Shown here in pieces: positions 1 to 5,110 of a stretch of 5,200 nucleotides of DNA. The stretch spans positions 1 through 5,200 of the forward strand of contig JAHDDN010000409.1 in assembly GCA_020629335.1 (NCBI GenBank), written 5' to 3'. Source of the stretch: Chitinophagales bacterium (GTDB lineage: Bacteria; Bacteroidota; Bacteroidia; Chitinophagales; UBA2359). The notes under the pieces were generated by a model. The model was not told the DNA's origin, ran no database searches, and worked only from the letters and a program-made list of their open reading frames with translations. The translations under genes and the position numbers were made by a program. Each line of letters begins with the position of its first letter. The first letter of the stretch is position 1.

Positions 1-48
1 CTAAGTTCCGTAAGCTACTTCTCGACGCCACATACCACTTCCATCCCT
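1..48 (-). repeat. Partial inverted copy of the AGGGATGG structured repeat element
   Basis: Read on the minus strand, positions 48 to 27 match 21 of 22 bases of the start of the larger element at 1951-1972 (AGGGATGG, then AGTGGTATGTGGC). After a 12-base diverged spacer the match resumes with CTTACG (14-9) and CTTAG (5-1), which are also in the same order and spacing in the other copy. The copy runs off the left edge, so its second stem arm GCCACATA and the GCGGACAGCCCGACC tail would lie outside the window. It is in the opposite orientation to the copy at 1951-2085. No open frame uses it. Confidence 0.8.
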
Positions 49-143
49 CACGCAATGCTTGATATATTAGTAATTAGTAACTTAGTTATGTTAATTTCAA
101 TTACTAAGGTACTAAATCTGAATACTAAATCCTGAATCTTATA

Positions 144-166
144 GCGCAAGTGTTTTCCACTTGTGC
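144..166. repeat. Small hairpin, CACAAG-type palindromic repeat
   Basis: GCGCAAGTG (144-152) pairs with CACTTGTGC (158-166) across a five-base loop, nine pairs with one G-T wobble. Read on the minus strand it begins CACAAGTG and ends CACTTGCG, which resembles the hairpin at 1861-1881 (CACAAGCG...CGCTTGCG). Direct copies of CTGAATACTA lie on either side (118-127 and 178-187). There is no T-run after it on either strand, so it is not a convincing terminator. It looks like a short REP-like palindrome in the leader of the 243-845 gene. Confidence 0.65.
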
Positions 167-242
167 CTGCACAAAACCTGAATACTACTACATTTTTTCT
201 ACTGAAGCCTATATTATAAACTCAATTCCCTATATTTAATGA

Positions 243-845
243 ATGAAGTGGAAAGAAAAATTACCCAGCTTAGCCCTTGACGCACTAATGATCATATTCA
301 GCGTATTATTCGCCCTATTCATCAATGACCGCTACCAAAAAGCAAGCGTCAACAAACAAAAGCAAGAAGCCCAAAAACAAATCAAAATCGAACTCAATAG
401 AAATGCCGAAATAATTAATGATTGGATCGAAAATCACGGCAAAATCCAAGAACGATTAACCCAAATAGTACAAGGTAAAAATGACTCCCTAAAACAACTC
501 ATCCGCCAAAGCAATAAATTCTCATTAGGCTACCTAACCGACAATCAAAACCTAGTACAAGAAGTACCTGTCAATACCGCCTGGGAATCCGCCAAAAGCA
601 TGAACCTAATCTCCGAATTTAAGTACTCCATCGTAGAGCAACTCACAGAAGTTTATACCCTACAAGAAGTCGTCACCGAAAGAAGCATCATCAAAATACT
701 GGACGCCTACTTCGACAAATCCACCCACAACATGAAAGAATTTGACAGTAACTTATTACTCTTCCAAATGCTATTCTCCGAATTAGTCGGACAAGAATAT
801 TCCCTAAAAGACGCCTATAAACGAAGCCTCAAGAAATTGAAATAA
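243..845 (+). CDS. Membrane-anchored hypothetical protein, one N-terminal TM helix
   Basis: I do not recognise a named function. The 200-residue product has a short basic N-terminus (MKWKEK) and one hydrophobic helix at about residues 9-27, followed at once by a charged stretch (about 28-60) that probably forms a helix or coiled coil. The rest is soluble. This matches a common Bacteroidota type: a small single-span protein whose N-terminus reads like 'small-x-Ile-hydrophobic-ALxIN' (DUF6090-like). A segment at 112-141 (TAWESAKSMNLISEF, then a YTLQE motif) resembles a recurring pattern in such proteins, from memory only. The positive-inside rule does not settle topology, since both sides of the helix are basic. 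The start is well fixed: an in-frame TGA (240-242) touches the ATG. There is no Shine-Dalgarno sequence. Codon use favours C-ending codons (7 of 9 Phe are TTC), unlike the next gene (4 of 18), and the coding strand is poor in G. Confidence 0.75.
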   Translation: MKWKEKLPSLALDALMIIFSVLFALFINDRYQKASVNKQKQEAQKQIKIELNRNAEIINDWIENHGKIQERLTQIVQGKNDSLKQLIRQSNKFSLGYLTDNQNLVQEVPVNTAWESAKSMNLISEFKYSIVEQLTEVYTLQEVVTERSIIKILDAYFDKSTHNMKEFDSNLLLFQMLFSELVGQEYSLKDAYKRSLKKLK

Positions 846-949
846 ATAACAGTTAGTGATAAATTATCCACAAGCAACCTTTAAACACATTTATATCGTA
901 TATGTTGATAAGAACCCATTGACACTTCCCTTCTTAAAATACAATAAAA

Positions 950-1843
950 ATGAAACAATTATTCTTAATATTATTTACTTTCTTGGGTTCCGCATTCAAC
1001 TTATCTGCTCAACTAGTAGCAGATGCGGGAAATGATTTTTTAGTTTGTCAAATTGATACTGCTACCTCATTGGGCAATTATCAATTAGGTGGTACTCCTG
1101 CTGCTACTGGAGGTGTAGAGCCATACACTTACAAATGGTATGGCACTTATTCTCTTGAGTTTAGTTCAATTGTCGTTAATGCTTCCTTTTTTTTAAATGA
1201 TACGACTATAGCAAATCCTTCTTTAATAGCTAGTGCTAACAATAACAGCTCACTTTTATTATTTTTAGAGGTAACCGATTCTGAAAATAATATAGCATTA
1301 GATAGCATTGAAATAACATTTTCACAGTTTGCCAATGATTTATTTGATTACTACTATTTTACCGAACCCGATGATACTATTCAAATTGCCACTACTCATG
1401 TAGGGGGTATTCCGCCTCTATCTTTTGAATGGTCGCCTAATTATAATATTTGGCCAATTGATTCACCTACCCCATTGGTAAGCCCTGACACTAGTACCAA
1501 CTATATTTGTACCATAACAGACGCCGCTGGTTGTCAAACTGATACAGGAGATATTGTTGAGGTTTATGTTAGCACTACTAATATCGAAAATATATCTGAT
1601 CAGTTAATAGACTTCCATTATTCTCCAGCTAGTCAAAGTATCGTCATTGAAAATAATGAAAAGAATATAGGTGAGTTTAGCTATCAAATTATTGATCTTA
1701 ATGGGCGATCTGTTTTAAGTAATCAAACTTTGCTTAACGAGCATACAGAAATTGATGTAAGGCATTTGCCTAATGGCGTTTATAATTTAGTTGTAGAGTC
1801 AGCTAAGGGAGAAAAGCAAACATTTAGATTTGTTAAGTTGTAA
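950..1843 (+). CDS. Secreted PKD-like protein with T9SS type A sorting tail
   Basis: The 297-residue product is predicted to be exported by Sec and then carried across the outer membrane by the type IX secretion system. Residues 1-20 form a signal peptide (hydrophobic core LFLILFTFLG, probable cleavage after LSA at 20). Two PKD/SprB-like immunoglobulin-fold segments follow: about 24-124 (GGVEPYTYKW at 54-63) and about 140-207 (GGIPPLSFEWSP at 152-163, then PDTSTNY and TDAAGC at 179-195). The second fits the familiar 'GG-PxxxxWxP...TTxYxxxxTDxxGC' pattern well; the first is more diverged. The tail at about 222-297 has the type A sorting signature: a YQIIDLNGR segment (245-253), LPNGVYNLVV (273-282) and a basic end FRFVKL. 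Such short cargo proteins are often adhesins or surface proteins; no enzymatic domain is visible, so the role is open. The leader is A/T-rich (AATAAAA) as usual in the phylum. It lies 104 bases after the previous gene. Confidence 0.88.
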   Translation: MKQLFLILFTFLGSAFNLSAQLVADAGNDFLVCQIDTATSLGNYQLGGTPAATGGVEPYTYKWYGTYSLEFSSIVVNASFFLNDTTIANPSLIASANNNSSLLLFLEVTDSENNIALDSIEITFSQFANDLFDYYYFTEPDDTIQIATTHVGGIPPLSFEWSPNYNIWPIDSPTPLVSPDTSTNYICTITDAAGCQTDTGDIVEVYVSTTNIENISDQLIDFHYSPASQSIVIENNEKNIGEFSYQIIDLNGRSVLSNQTLLNEHTEIDVRHLPNGVYNLVVESAKGEKQTFRFVKL

Positions 1844-1860
1844 ATTATGACATTAGAGGG

Positions 1861-1881
1861 TCACAAGCGAGACGCTTGCGA
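1861..1881. repeat. Small hairpin, second CACAAG-type palindrome
   Basis: CAAGCG (1864-1869) and CGCTTG (1873-1878) pair around an AGA loop; with the flanking TC/GA pairs and one A-C mismatch the stem is eight of nine pairs. It begins 17 bases after the stop of the T9SS gene, where a terminator would be expected, but the bases that follow (CAGAAAG) are not a T-run. The sequence resembles the hairpin at 144-166 read on its minus strand, so I class it as the same repeat type. Confidence 0.6.
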
Positions 1882-1908
1882 CAGAAAGTTATTTGTATGA
1901 CTTATTTC

Positions 1909-1936
1909 GTTCATCATTTATAGTTCATCATTCATA
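1909..1936 (+). repeat. Tandem 14-mer GTTCATCATTTATA / GTTCATCATTCATA
   Basis: Two abutting 14-base copies differ at one position (1909-1922 and 1923-1936). A matching inverted segment lies on the other side of the structured element: TCGTTCATCATT (1907-1918) is the exact reverse complement of AATGATGAACGA (2115-2126). The element at 1951-2085 is therefore enclosed by a 12-base inverted repeat. The stretch contains no gene. Confidence 0.7.
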
Positions 1937-1950
1937 ATTATTTTCGGCTT

Positions 1951-2085
1951 AGGGATGGGAGTGGTATGTGGCGGCCATGCTGCGACTTACGACGCTTAGG
2001 CAGACGTAGGCTGGCCTGAAAGGCAGACAAGTATGCCTTAGCAAAGTAGGAGCGGCATAGCCACATAAGAGCGGACAGCCCGACC
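1951..2085 (+). repeat. Structured intergenic repeat element with long imperfect hairpin
   Basis: The element starts with AGGGATGG (1951-1958) and ends with GCGGACAGCCCGACC (2071-2085). Between these lies a nested stem: TATGTGGC (1965-1972) pairs perfectly with GCCACATA (2060-2067); ATGCTGC (1977-1983) with GCGGCAT (2052-2058, one G-T); ACTT (1985-1988) with AAGT (2044-2047); 1995-2005 with 2031-2041 (9 of 11); and GCCT (2014-2017) with AGGC (2021-2024) closing a GAA loop. I recall intergenic repeats in Flavobacteriia with the same ends (AGGGAT-G-AGCGGCAT ... GCGGACAGCCCGACC) but a different stem between them; this is memory and not a search result. The 9-mer TTCGGCTTA stands on both sides (1943-1951 and 2093-2101). 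It is much richer in G+C than its surroundings. It is probably a non-autonomous repeat or a transcribed structured RNA; no protein is apparent. Confidence 0.7.
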
Positions 2086-2239
2086 ATGCGCCTTCGGCTT
2101 AATGATTAATGTATAATGATGAACGATGAATTAGCTCATACTACGAACTTGCTTTACGAACGCATGGGAAGCCCCAAATAAAAAAACAAACTCTATAAGA
2201 TCAATAAAAAATCCTGTTAATTTTATAATTCTGTAAATT

Positions 2240-2284
2240 CTGATTCAGACAGTATAATGTAAGGGCGCACCTATGTGTGCGCCC
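2240..2284. repeat. REP-like hairpin unit, copy 1
   Basis: The unit is CTGATTCAGAC (2240-2250), a 12-base spacer, then a hairpin in which GGGCGCAC (2263-2270) pairs perfectly with GTGCGCCC (2277-2284) across a CTATGT loop. The same arrangement recurs about 83 bases downstream. Hairpins of the form GGGCG-AC-CTATGTGT-CGCCC are, from memory, widespread in many bacterial phyla as REP-like palindromes. It lies beyond the likely terminator of arsM, so a role in ending transcription is possible but secondary. Confidence 0.75.
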
Positions 2285-2321
2285 CATTGAGCTGAGGCAC
2301 AAGCTTCTAATCCTAAAAATC

Positions 2322-2367
2322 CTGATTCAGACCAAAAAGTAATAAGGGCGCACTTATGTGTGCGCCC
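2322..2367. repeat. REP-like hairpin unit, copy 2; possible arsM terminator
   Basis: CTGATTCAGAC (2322-2332) is followed after 13 bases by GGGCGCAC (2346-2353), which pairs perfectly with GTGCGCCC (2360-2367) across TTATGT. The unit closely repeats copy 1, including a TTGAG downstream of the hairpin. On the minus strand the hairpin begins 26 bases after the arsM stop and is followed by TTATTACTTTTT. That is an imperfect T-run, so the repeat may double as a weak rho-independent terminator for the sigZ-arsM transcript. Confidence 0.7.
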
Positions 2368-2393
2368 CCCTTGAGTTTTGGATTACAATTATT

Positions 2394-3176
2394 TTATTTC
2401 TTAGCAAAAAGCGTAATACTCAACACCTCTCCCCCACTGTCACGAAAAGCTTGAATCTCTTCTTGATTTAGAATATCCTTAAAGGCTTCATCAGGAAGAT
2501 GGATGGTCTTTTGAGAAAGGACTTGTGGATCATTGAAGCCTGCTTCTTTTACCACATTAACATAGTCATCTATTGGCATGGCGCCTGCTACACAACCTAC
2601 GTACATTTCTGCATTACGCTGAATCGCTTCAGGAATTTCTCCTTTGATTACTACATCTGAGATACTGAAATGTCCTGTATCTTTTAAGACTCTATGAACT
2701 TGCTGATAAGCCTTTAATTTATTAGGCACTAAGTTCATCACACAATTGCTGATGACAACATCCATGCTATCGCTCTCGATGGGCATTTCTTCAATATCTC
2801 CTTGTACGAAGTGGACATTCTCGAAGCCTAATTTGGCTTTATTCACATTGGCTTTCTCGATCATCGCCGGTGTAAAATCAATGCCCCAAACTGCTCCTTG
2901 ATCGCCTACTATACTTCTGGCTACGAATACATCATTTCCTGCACCTGAACCTAAGTCCAAAACGGTATGCCCTTCTTTAATTTGAGCGTGCTCTGTTGGA
3001 ATCCCACAGCCTAAACTTAGATCTGCATCGGCTTCATAGCCCTCCATTTTTTCATAACTATCGCTGAAGTTACCATCCCAACCTGTATCACAACAATCGG
3101 TGCTACAACAGGAAGTATTTTTAGTGACTACTTCGGTATATTTTTCTTGGACTAATTTTTTGATTTCTTCTGACAT
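2394..3176 (-). CDS. arsM: Arsenite S-adenosylmethionine methyltransferase ArsM
   Basis: The 260-residue cytosolic enzyme is predicted to methylate As(III) stepwise with SAM (EC 2.1.1.137), giving methylated and partly volatile arsenicals. The class I Rossmann methyltransferase fold is clear: motif I LDLGSGAGND (73-82), the acidic strand end GIDFTPAMIEKA (98-109), and QGDIEEMP (125-132). All three arsenic-binding cysteines of characterised ArsM enzymes appear in context: Cys57 in LGCGIP, Cys145 in ISNCVMNL and Cys195 in GCVAGA. A Cys-rich N-terminus (TSCCSTDCCD, 21-30) is also typical. I start at the ATG at 3176 (MSEEIKK). An in-frame ATG at 3218 would add 14 residues (QSKLNNQILKINI and so on) that look like translated A/T-rich leader and would cover the palindrome at 3209-3222. 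The gene follows the sigma factor gene on the same strand with a 120-base gap. No arsR, arsB or arsC is in the window. Confidence 0.92.
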   Translation of the reverse strand: MSEEIKKLVQEKYTEVVTKNTSCCSTDCCDTGWDGNFSDSYEKMEGYEADADLSLGCGIPTEHAQIKEGHTVLDLGSGAGNDVFVARSIVGDQGAVWGIDFTPAMIEKANVNKAKLGFENVHFVQGDIEEMPIESDSMDVVISNCVMNLVPNKLKAYQQVHRVLKDTGHFSISDVVIKGEIPEAIQRNAEMYVGCVAGAMPIDDYVNVVKEAGFNDPQVLSQKTIHLPDEAFKDILNQEEIQAFRDSGGEVLSITLFAKK

Positions 3177-3208
3177 GATATTTATTTTTAAAATTTGATT
3201 ATTCAATT

Positions 3209-3242
3209 TTGATTGCAATCAAGAATATTATTTTCAATATTC
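3209..3242. promoter_or_regulatory. Adjacent inverted repeats upstream of arsM, candidate operator
   Basis: TTGATTGCAATCAA (3209-3222) is a perfect 14-base palindrome ending 33 bases upstream of the chosen arsM ATG. It abuts a second inverted repeat, GAATATT (3223-3229) and AATATTC (3236-3242), with a six-base spacer. ATCAA/TTGAT half sites are known from ArsR/SmtB operators, though there the half sites are usually spaced and in the other order. Binding of a regulator here is an inference; no regulator of that family is encoded in the window. Confidence 0.45.
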
Positions 3243-3250
3243 ATAAGGTA

Positions 3251-3278
3251 GACGCAAAGTGATAAAAAAAGACGCAAA
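3251..3278. repeat. Direct repeat GACGCAAA with 20-base period
   Basis: GACGCAAA occurs at 3251-3258 and again at 3271-3278, exactly two helical turns apart, between the sigma factor stop and the palindrome upstream of arsM. On the minus strand each copy reads TTTGCGTC, so each contains a TTTG that could serve as the -33 element of a Bacteroidota promoter. No clean -7 element (TAnnTTTG) follows at the usual distance. Confidence 0.4.
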
Positions 3279-3296
3279 AAAATACCATTAAATTTC

Positions 3297-3833
3297 TTAA
3301 TTATTCTCTTTAGGCCAGTAATCTATGATATTCCCATACTTATCTGCTTCTATTTCACAGCATTGTAAAAATAGCGATTTGAGTTGTTCTCTACCTCTTT
3401 GTACCCTGGATTTAGCACCTGAGTAAGAAATGTTTAATCGCTCAGCTACTTCCTTTTGTGATAGTCCTTCTATTTCAGATAAATGTACCGCTTCTTTATA
3501 CTTGTCTGGTAGCGTATCTATCATGCTTTTCATGCAATTGGCTAATAGTTGAGTTTGATCATCCGATTGAGAAAAATCCAATTGAGTAGGCAATGCTTCT
3601 TCTGAAAGTATCTTATTATTAGCTTTATAATGGTCTTGGATAACATTGCGGGTAATTTGGAAAATCCATGAGCTAAATTTGTCCTTATCTTGGAGTTGAT
3701 CGATTTTTTTATTGGCTTTTAAAAAGACATCGTGGAGTAAATCTTTGGCTATGGCGTCCTCTTTTACTCTTGATTTAATAAAGAAATATAGCCGTTGGTG
3801 GACATTATCCCATAAATTTGTTAGGTTTTTCAT
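3297..3833 (-). CDS. sigZ: ECF-type RNA polymerase sigma factor, SigZ family
   Basis: The 178-residue product is a group 4 sigma factor that would direct RNA polymerase to a dedicated promoter set. Region 2 spans about 5-72 (DLLHDVFLKA at 31-40, SSWIFQITRNVIQDHYK at 54-70), and region 4 spans about 98-155, with the helix-turn-helix GLSQKEVAERLNISYSGAKSRVQR at 123-146. The C-terminus LFLQCCEIEADKYGNIIDYW (154-173) matches, from memory, the conserved end of SigZ (Cys-Cys, then ExDxYGNIxD), and the length is close to the roughly 176 residues of Bacillus SigZ. No anti-sigma gene is adjacent, so regulation may act through the Cys158-Cys159 pair or through transcription of sigZ. The start at 3833 is preceded by an in-frame stop five codons upstream. 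arsM follows 120 bases downstream on the same strand, and an LTxxQ protein gene diverges 161 bases away. Confidence 0.88.
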   Translation of the reverse strand: MKNLTNLWDNVHQRLYFFIKSRVKEDAIAKDLLHDVFLKANKKIDQLQDKDKFSSWIFQITRNVIQDHYKANNKILSEEALPTQLDFSQSDDQTQLLANCMKSMIDTLPDKYKEAVHLSEIEGLSQKEVAERLNISYSGAKSRVQRGREQLKSLFLQCCEIEADKYGNIIDYWPKENN

Positions 3834-3994
3834 CGTGATGTTTTAACTATTTAAGTATCTTAGAGGGCATTTGGCTCACTAAATTGATACTTTAGTTGAT
3901 TTATTTAGTCTAAACGTTAAACCTTTAAGATAGTATATACTCCTAATAAGGTATTTCATACAAGAACAAATATTCATCCATAAAAAATATAAAA
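3834..3994. promoter_or_regulatory. Divergent promoter region between sigZ and the LTxxQ gene
   Basis: These 161 A/T-rich bases must hold the promoters of both divergent genes. No clear Bacteroidota -33/-7 pair is visible. TTTAGT occurs at 3891-3896 and 3904-3909, and inverted as ACTAAA at 3878-3883, giving three half sites in 32 bases that could form an operator. The leader AAAAATATAAAAATG in front of 3995 is typical of the phylum. Since a sigma factor gene lies at one side, an autoregulated promoter is possible, but no motif proves it. Confidence 0.4.
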
Positions 3995-5050
3995 ATGACA
4001 AGCAAGATGCTTAAAAAGTTGATCGGCGGTGCTTTTGTATTCTCTATTTGTGCTATGAGTTTAAATGCACAAGATACACAAGCCACTCAACAAGATAGTA
4101 AGGTTTCTAAGAAATCAATGATGAAAACCGAAGCTCACCCAACAAAAAGACCTGAATTGAAGGAACAAAATCAAAATTCTAATCAAAGATCTCACGGTAA
4201 AAAATCTGCTGAAGATAGAGCTAAAGATCTGACTACAAAGATGACACAAAACTTTGGTCTAACAAGAGAGCAAAGCCCAAAGGTGCATGCTTTAAATCTA
4301 GAGCTATTTAATACTGTAAAGACACTCCGCCATAGTAGAATGGAGGAAAAGTCTAAGATGAAGGCTATGAGCGAGTACTTACAAACTTATAGAAACTCTA
4401 TGGGTGGAATCTTAGATAAAAAACAATTTGGTCAATTCAACCAAATGATGGACAAAATGCAAGAGCGCATGATGGCTAGCATCAGTGGAAAGAAAAAAGG
4501 CCATGAAATGGATAGAAAAGAGTATCAGTCTGAGAGAAAAGTAGAAGCTGGTAAGTCTGGGAAAGCAGGCAAAGTAAATGTTAAAGATGCCAACAGAAGC
4601 GAAAGAGCAGAAACTTCAGATAGAACAACTATTGATGAGGTGAATGTAAATGCTGAAGAAAAAGCGATCAAGTTTACTCAAAAAATGACTGAAAAATTAG
4701 GCCTTACCAGAGAACAAAGCCCTAAAGTACAGGAATTAAATTTAGAGCTATTCAAAATGGCGGAGCTTCTTCAACAAAGTAGAATGGAGGAAAGCTCTAA
4801 GAAAGCGGCATTAAATAAGCAATTAGTTTCTTATCGTTCTAAGATGTCTCGTATTTTAGATAAAAGACAATTGGGAGAGTTTGAGGCAATGTTTGAAAGA
4901 TTGGAAGATAAATTAATAGGTAAGGTTACTGGTAAAAAAACGGCTAAGCCTAAGAGCCGCCAAATCAATCCTAGTAAGAAAGGATCTATTGATGGCCAGA
5001 TTAATAGAAAAGCTCCAGCAAGAGAAATGCAAAACTCAGATGATCAATAA
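3995..5050 (+). CDS. Exported basic protein with two tandem Spy/CpxP-like LTxxQ domains
   Basis: The 351-residue product has a signal peptide (basic MTSKMLKKL, hydrophobic GGAFVFSICAM, probable cleavage after LNA at 25), so it acts in the periplasm. Residues 72-168 and 220-316 are two copies of one 97-residue domain, aligned without gaps and identical at 47 of 97 positions by my hand count. Each has LTREQSPKV near its start (89-97 and 237-245) and LDK[KR]Q followed by GxF near its end (140-148 and 288-296). Paired LTxxQ-type motifs in a mostly helical domain resemble the Spy/CpxP/CnrX/ZraP superfamily of periplasmic chaperones and metal sensors; assignment to a subfamily is uncertain, and DUF4890 is an alternative. 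Before, between (169-219) and after the domains lie Lys/Arg-rich low-complexity segments; the protein is strongly basic. An alternative ATG at residue 5 (4007) would still leave a good signal peptide. It is divergent from sigZ-arsM, which hints at shared stress control. Confidence 0.75.
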   Translation: MTSKMLKKLIGGAFVFSICAMSLNAQDTQATQQDSKVSKKSMMKTEAHPTKRPELKEQNQNSNQRSHGKKSAEDRAKDLTTKMTQNFGLTREQSPKVHALNLELFNTVKTLRHSRMEEKSKMKAMSEYLQTYRNSMGGILDKKQFGQFNQMMDKMQERMMASISGKKKGHEMDRKEYQSERKVEAGKSGKAGKVNVKDANRSERAETSDRTTIDEVNVNAEEKAIKFTQKMTEKLGLTREQSPKVQELNLELFKMAELLQQSRMEESSKKAALNKQLVSYRSKMSRILDKRQLGEFEAMFERLEDKLIGKVTGKKTAKPKSRQINPSKKGSIDGQINRKAPAREMQNSDDQ

Positions 5051-5076
5051 TATTTAGGATTCATACCTAACAAACA

Positions 5077-5108
5077 AAAGCCCCATCGTTAATCGATGGG
5101 GCTTTTTT
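5077..5108 (+). terminator. Strong intrinsic terminator
   Basis: GCCCCATCG (5080-5088) pairs perfectly with CGATGGGGC (5094-5102) across a TTAAT loop, followed by six T (5103-5108). The stem starts 29 bases after the stop of the LTxxQ gene. The A-run before the stem (5076-5079) gives a short T-run on the other strand, so it could also work, more weakly, for a gene arriving from the right on the minus strand. Confidence 0.93.
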
Positions 5109-5110
5109 AG

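Noticed and set aside
1147..1335. A 62-codon open frame on the minus strand
   Set aside because: It lies wholly inside the well-supported T9SS cargo gene on the other strand, and its product shows no recognisable feature.
1861..1881. Rho-independent terminator for the T9SS gene
   Set aside because: The stem is fair but no T-run follows, and the same palindrome type occurs upstream of a gene at 144-166.
1951..2085. A tRNA or other standard RNA gene in the G+C-rich stretch
   Set aside because: The fold is one long hairpin without a cloverleaf or CCA end, and it does not match any standard RNA that I can recognise.
2240..2367. A short CRISPR-like array from the two hairpin units
   Set aside because: Only two copies, with an interrupted conserved part and no cas gene; the REP-like reading explains them better.
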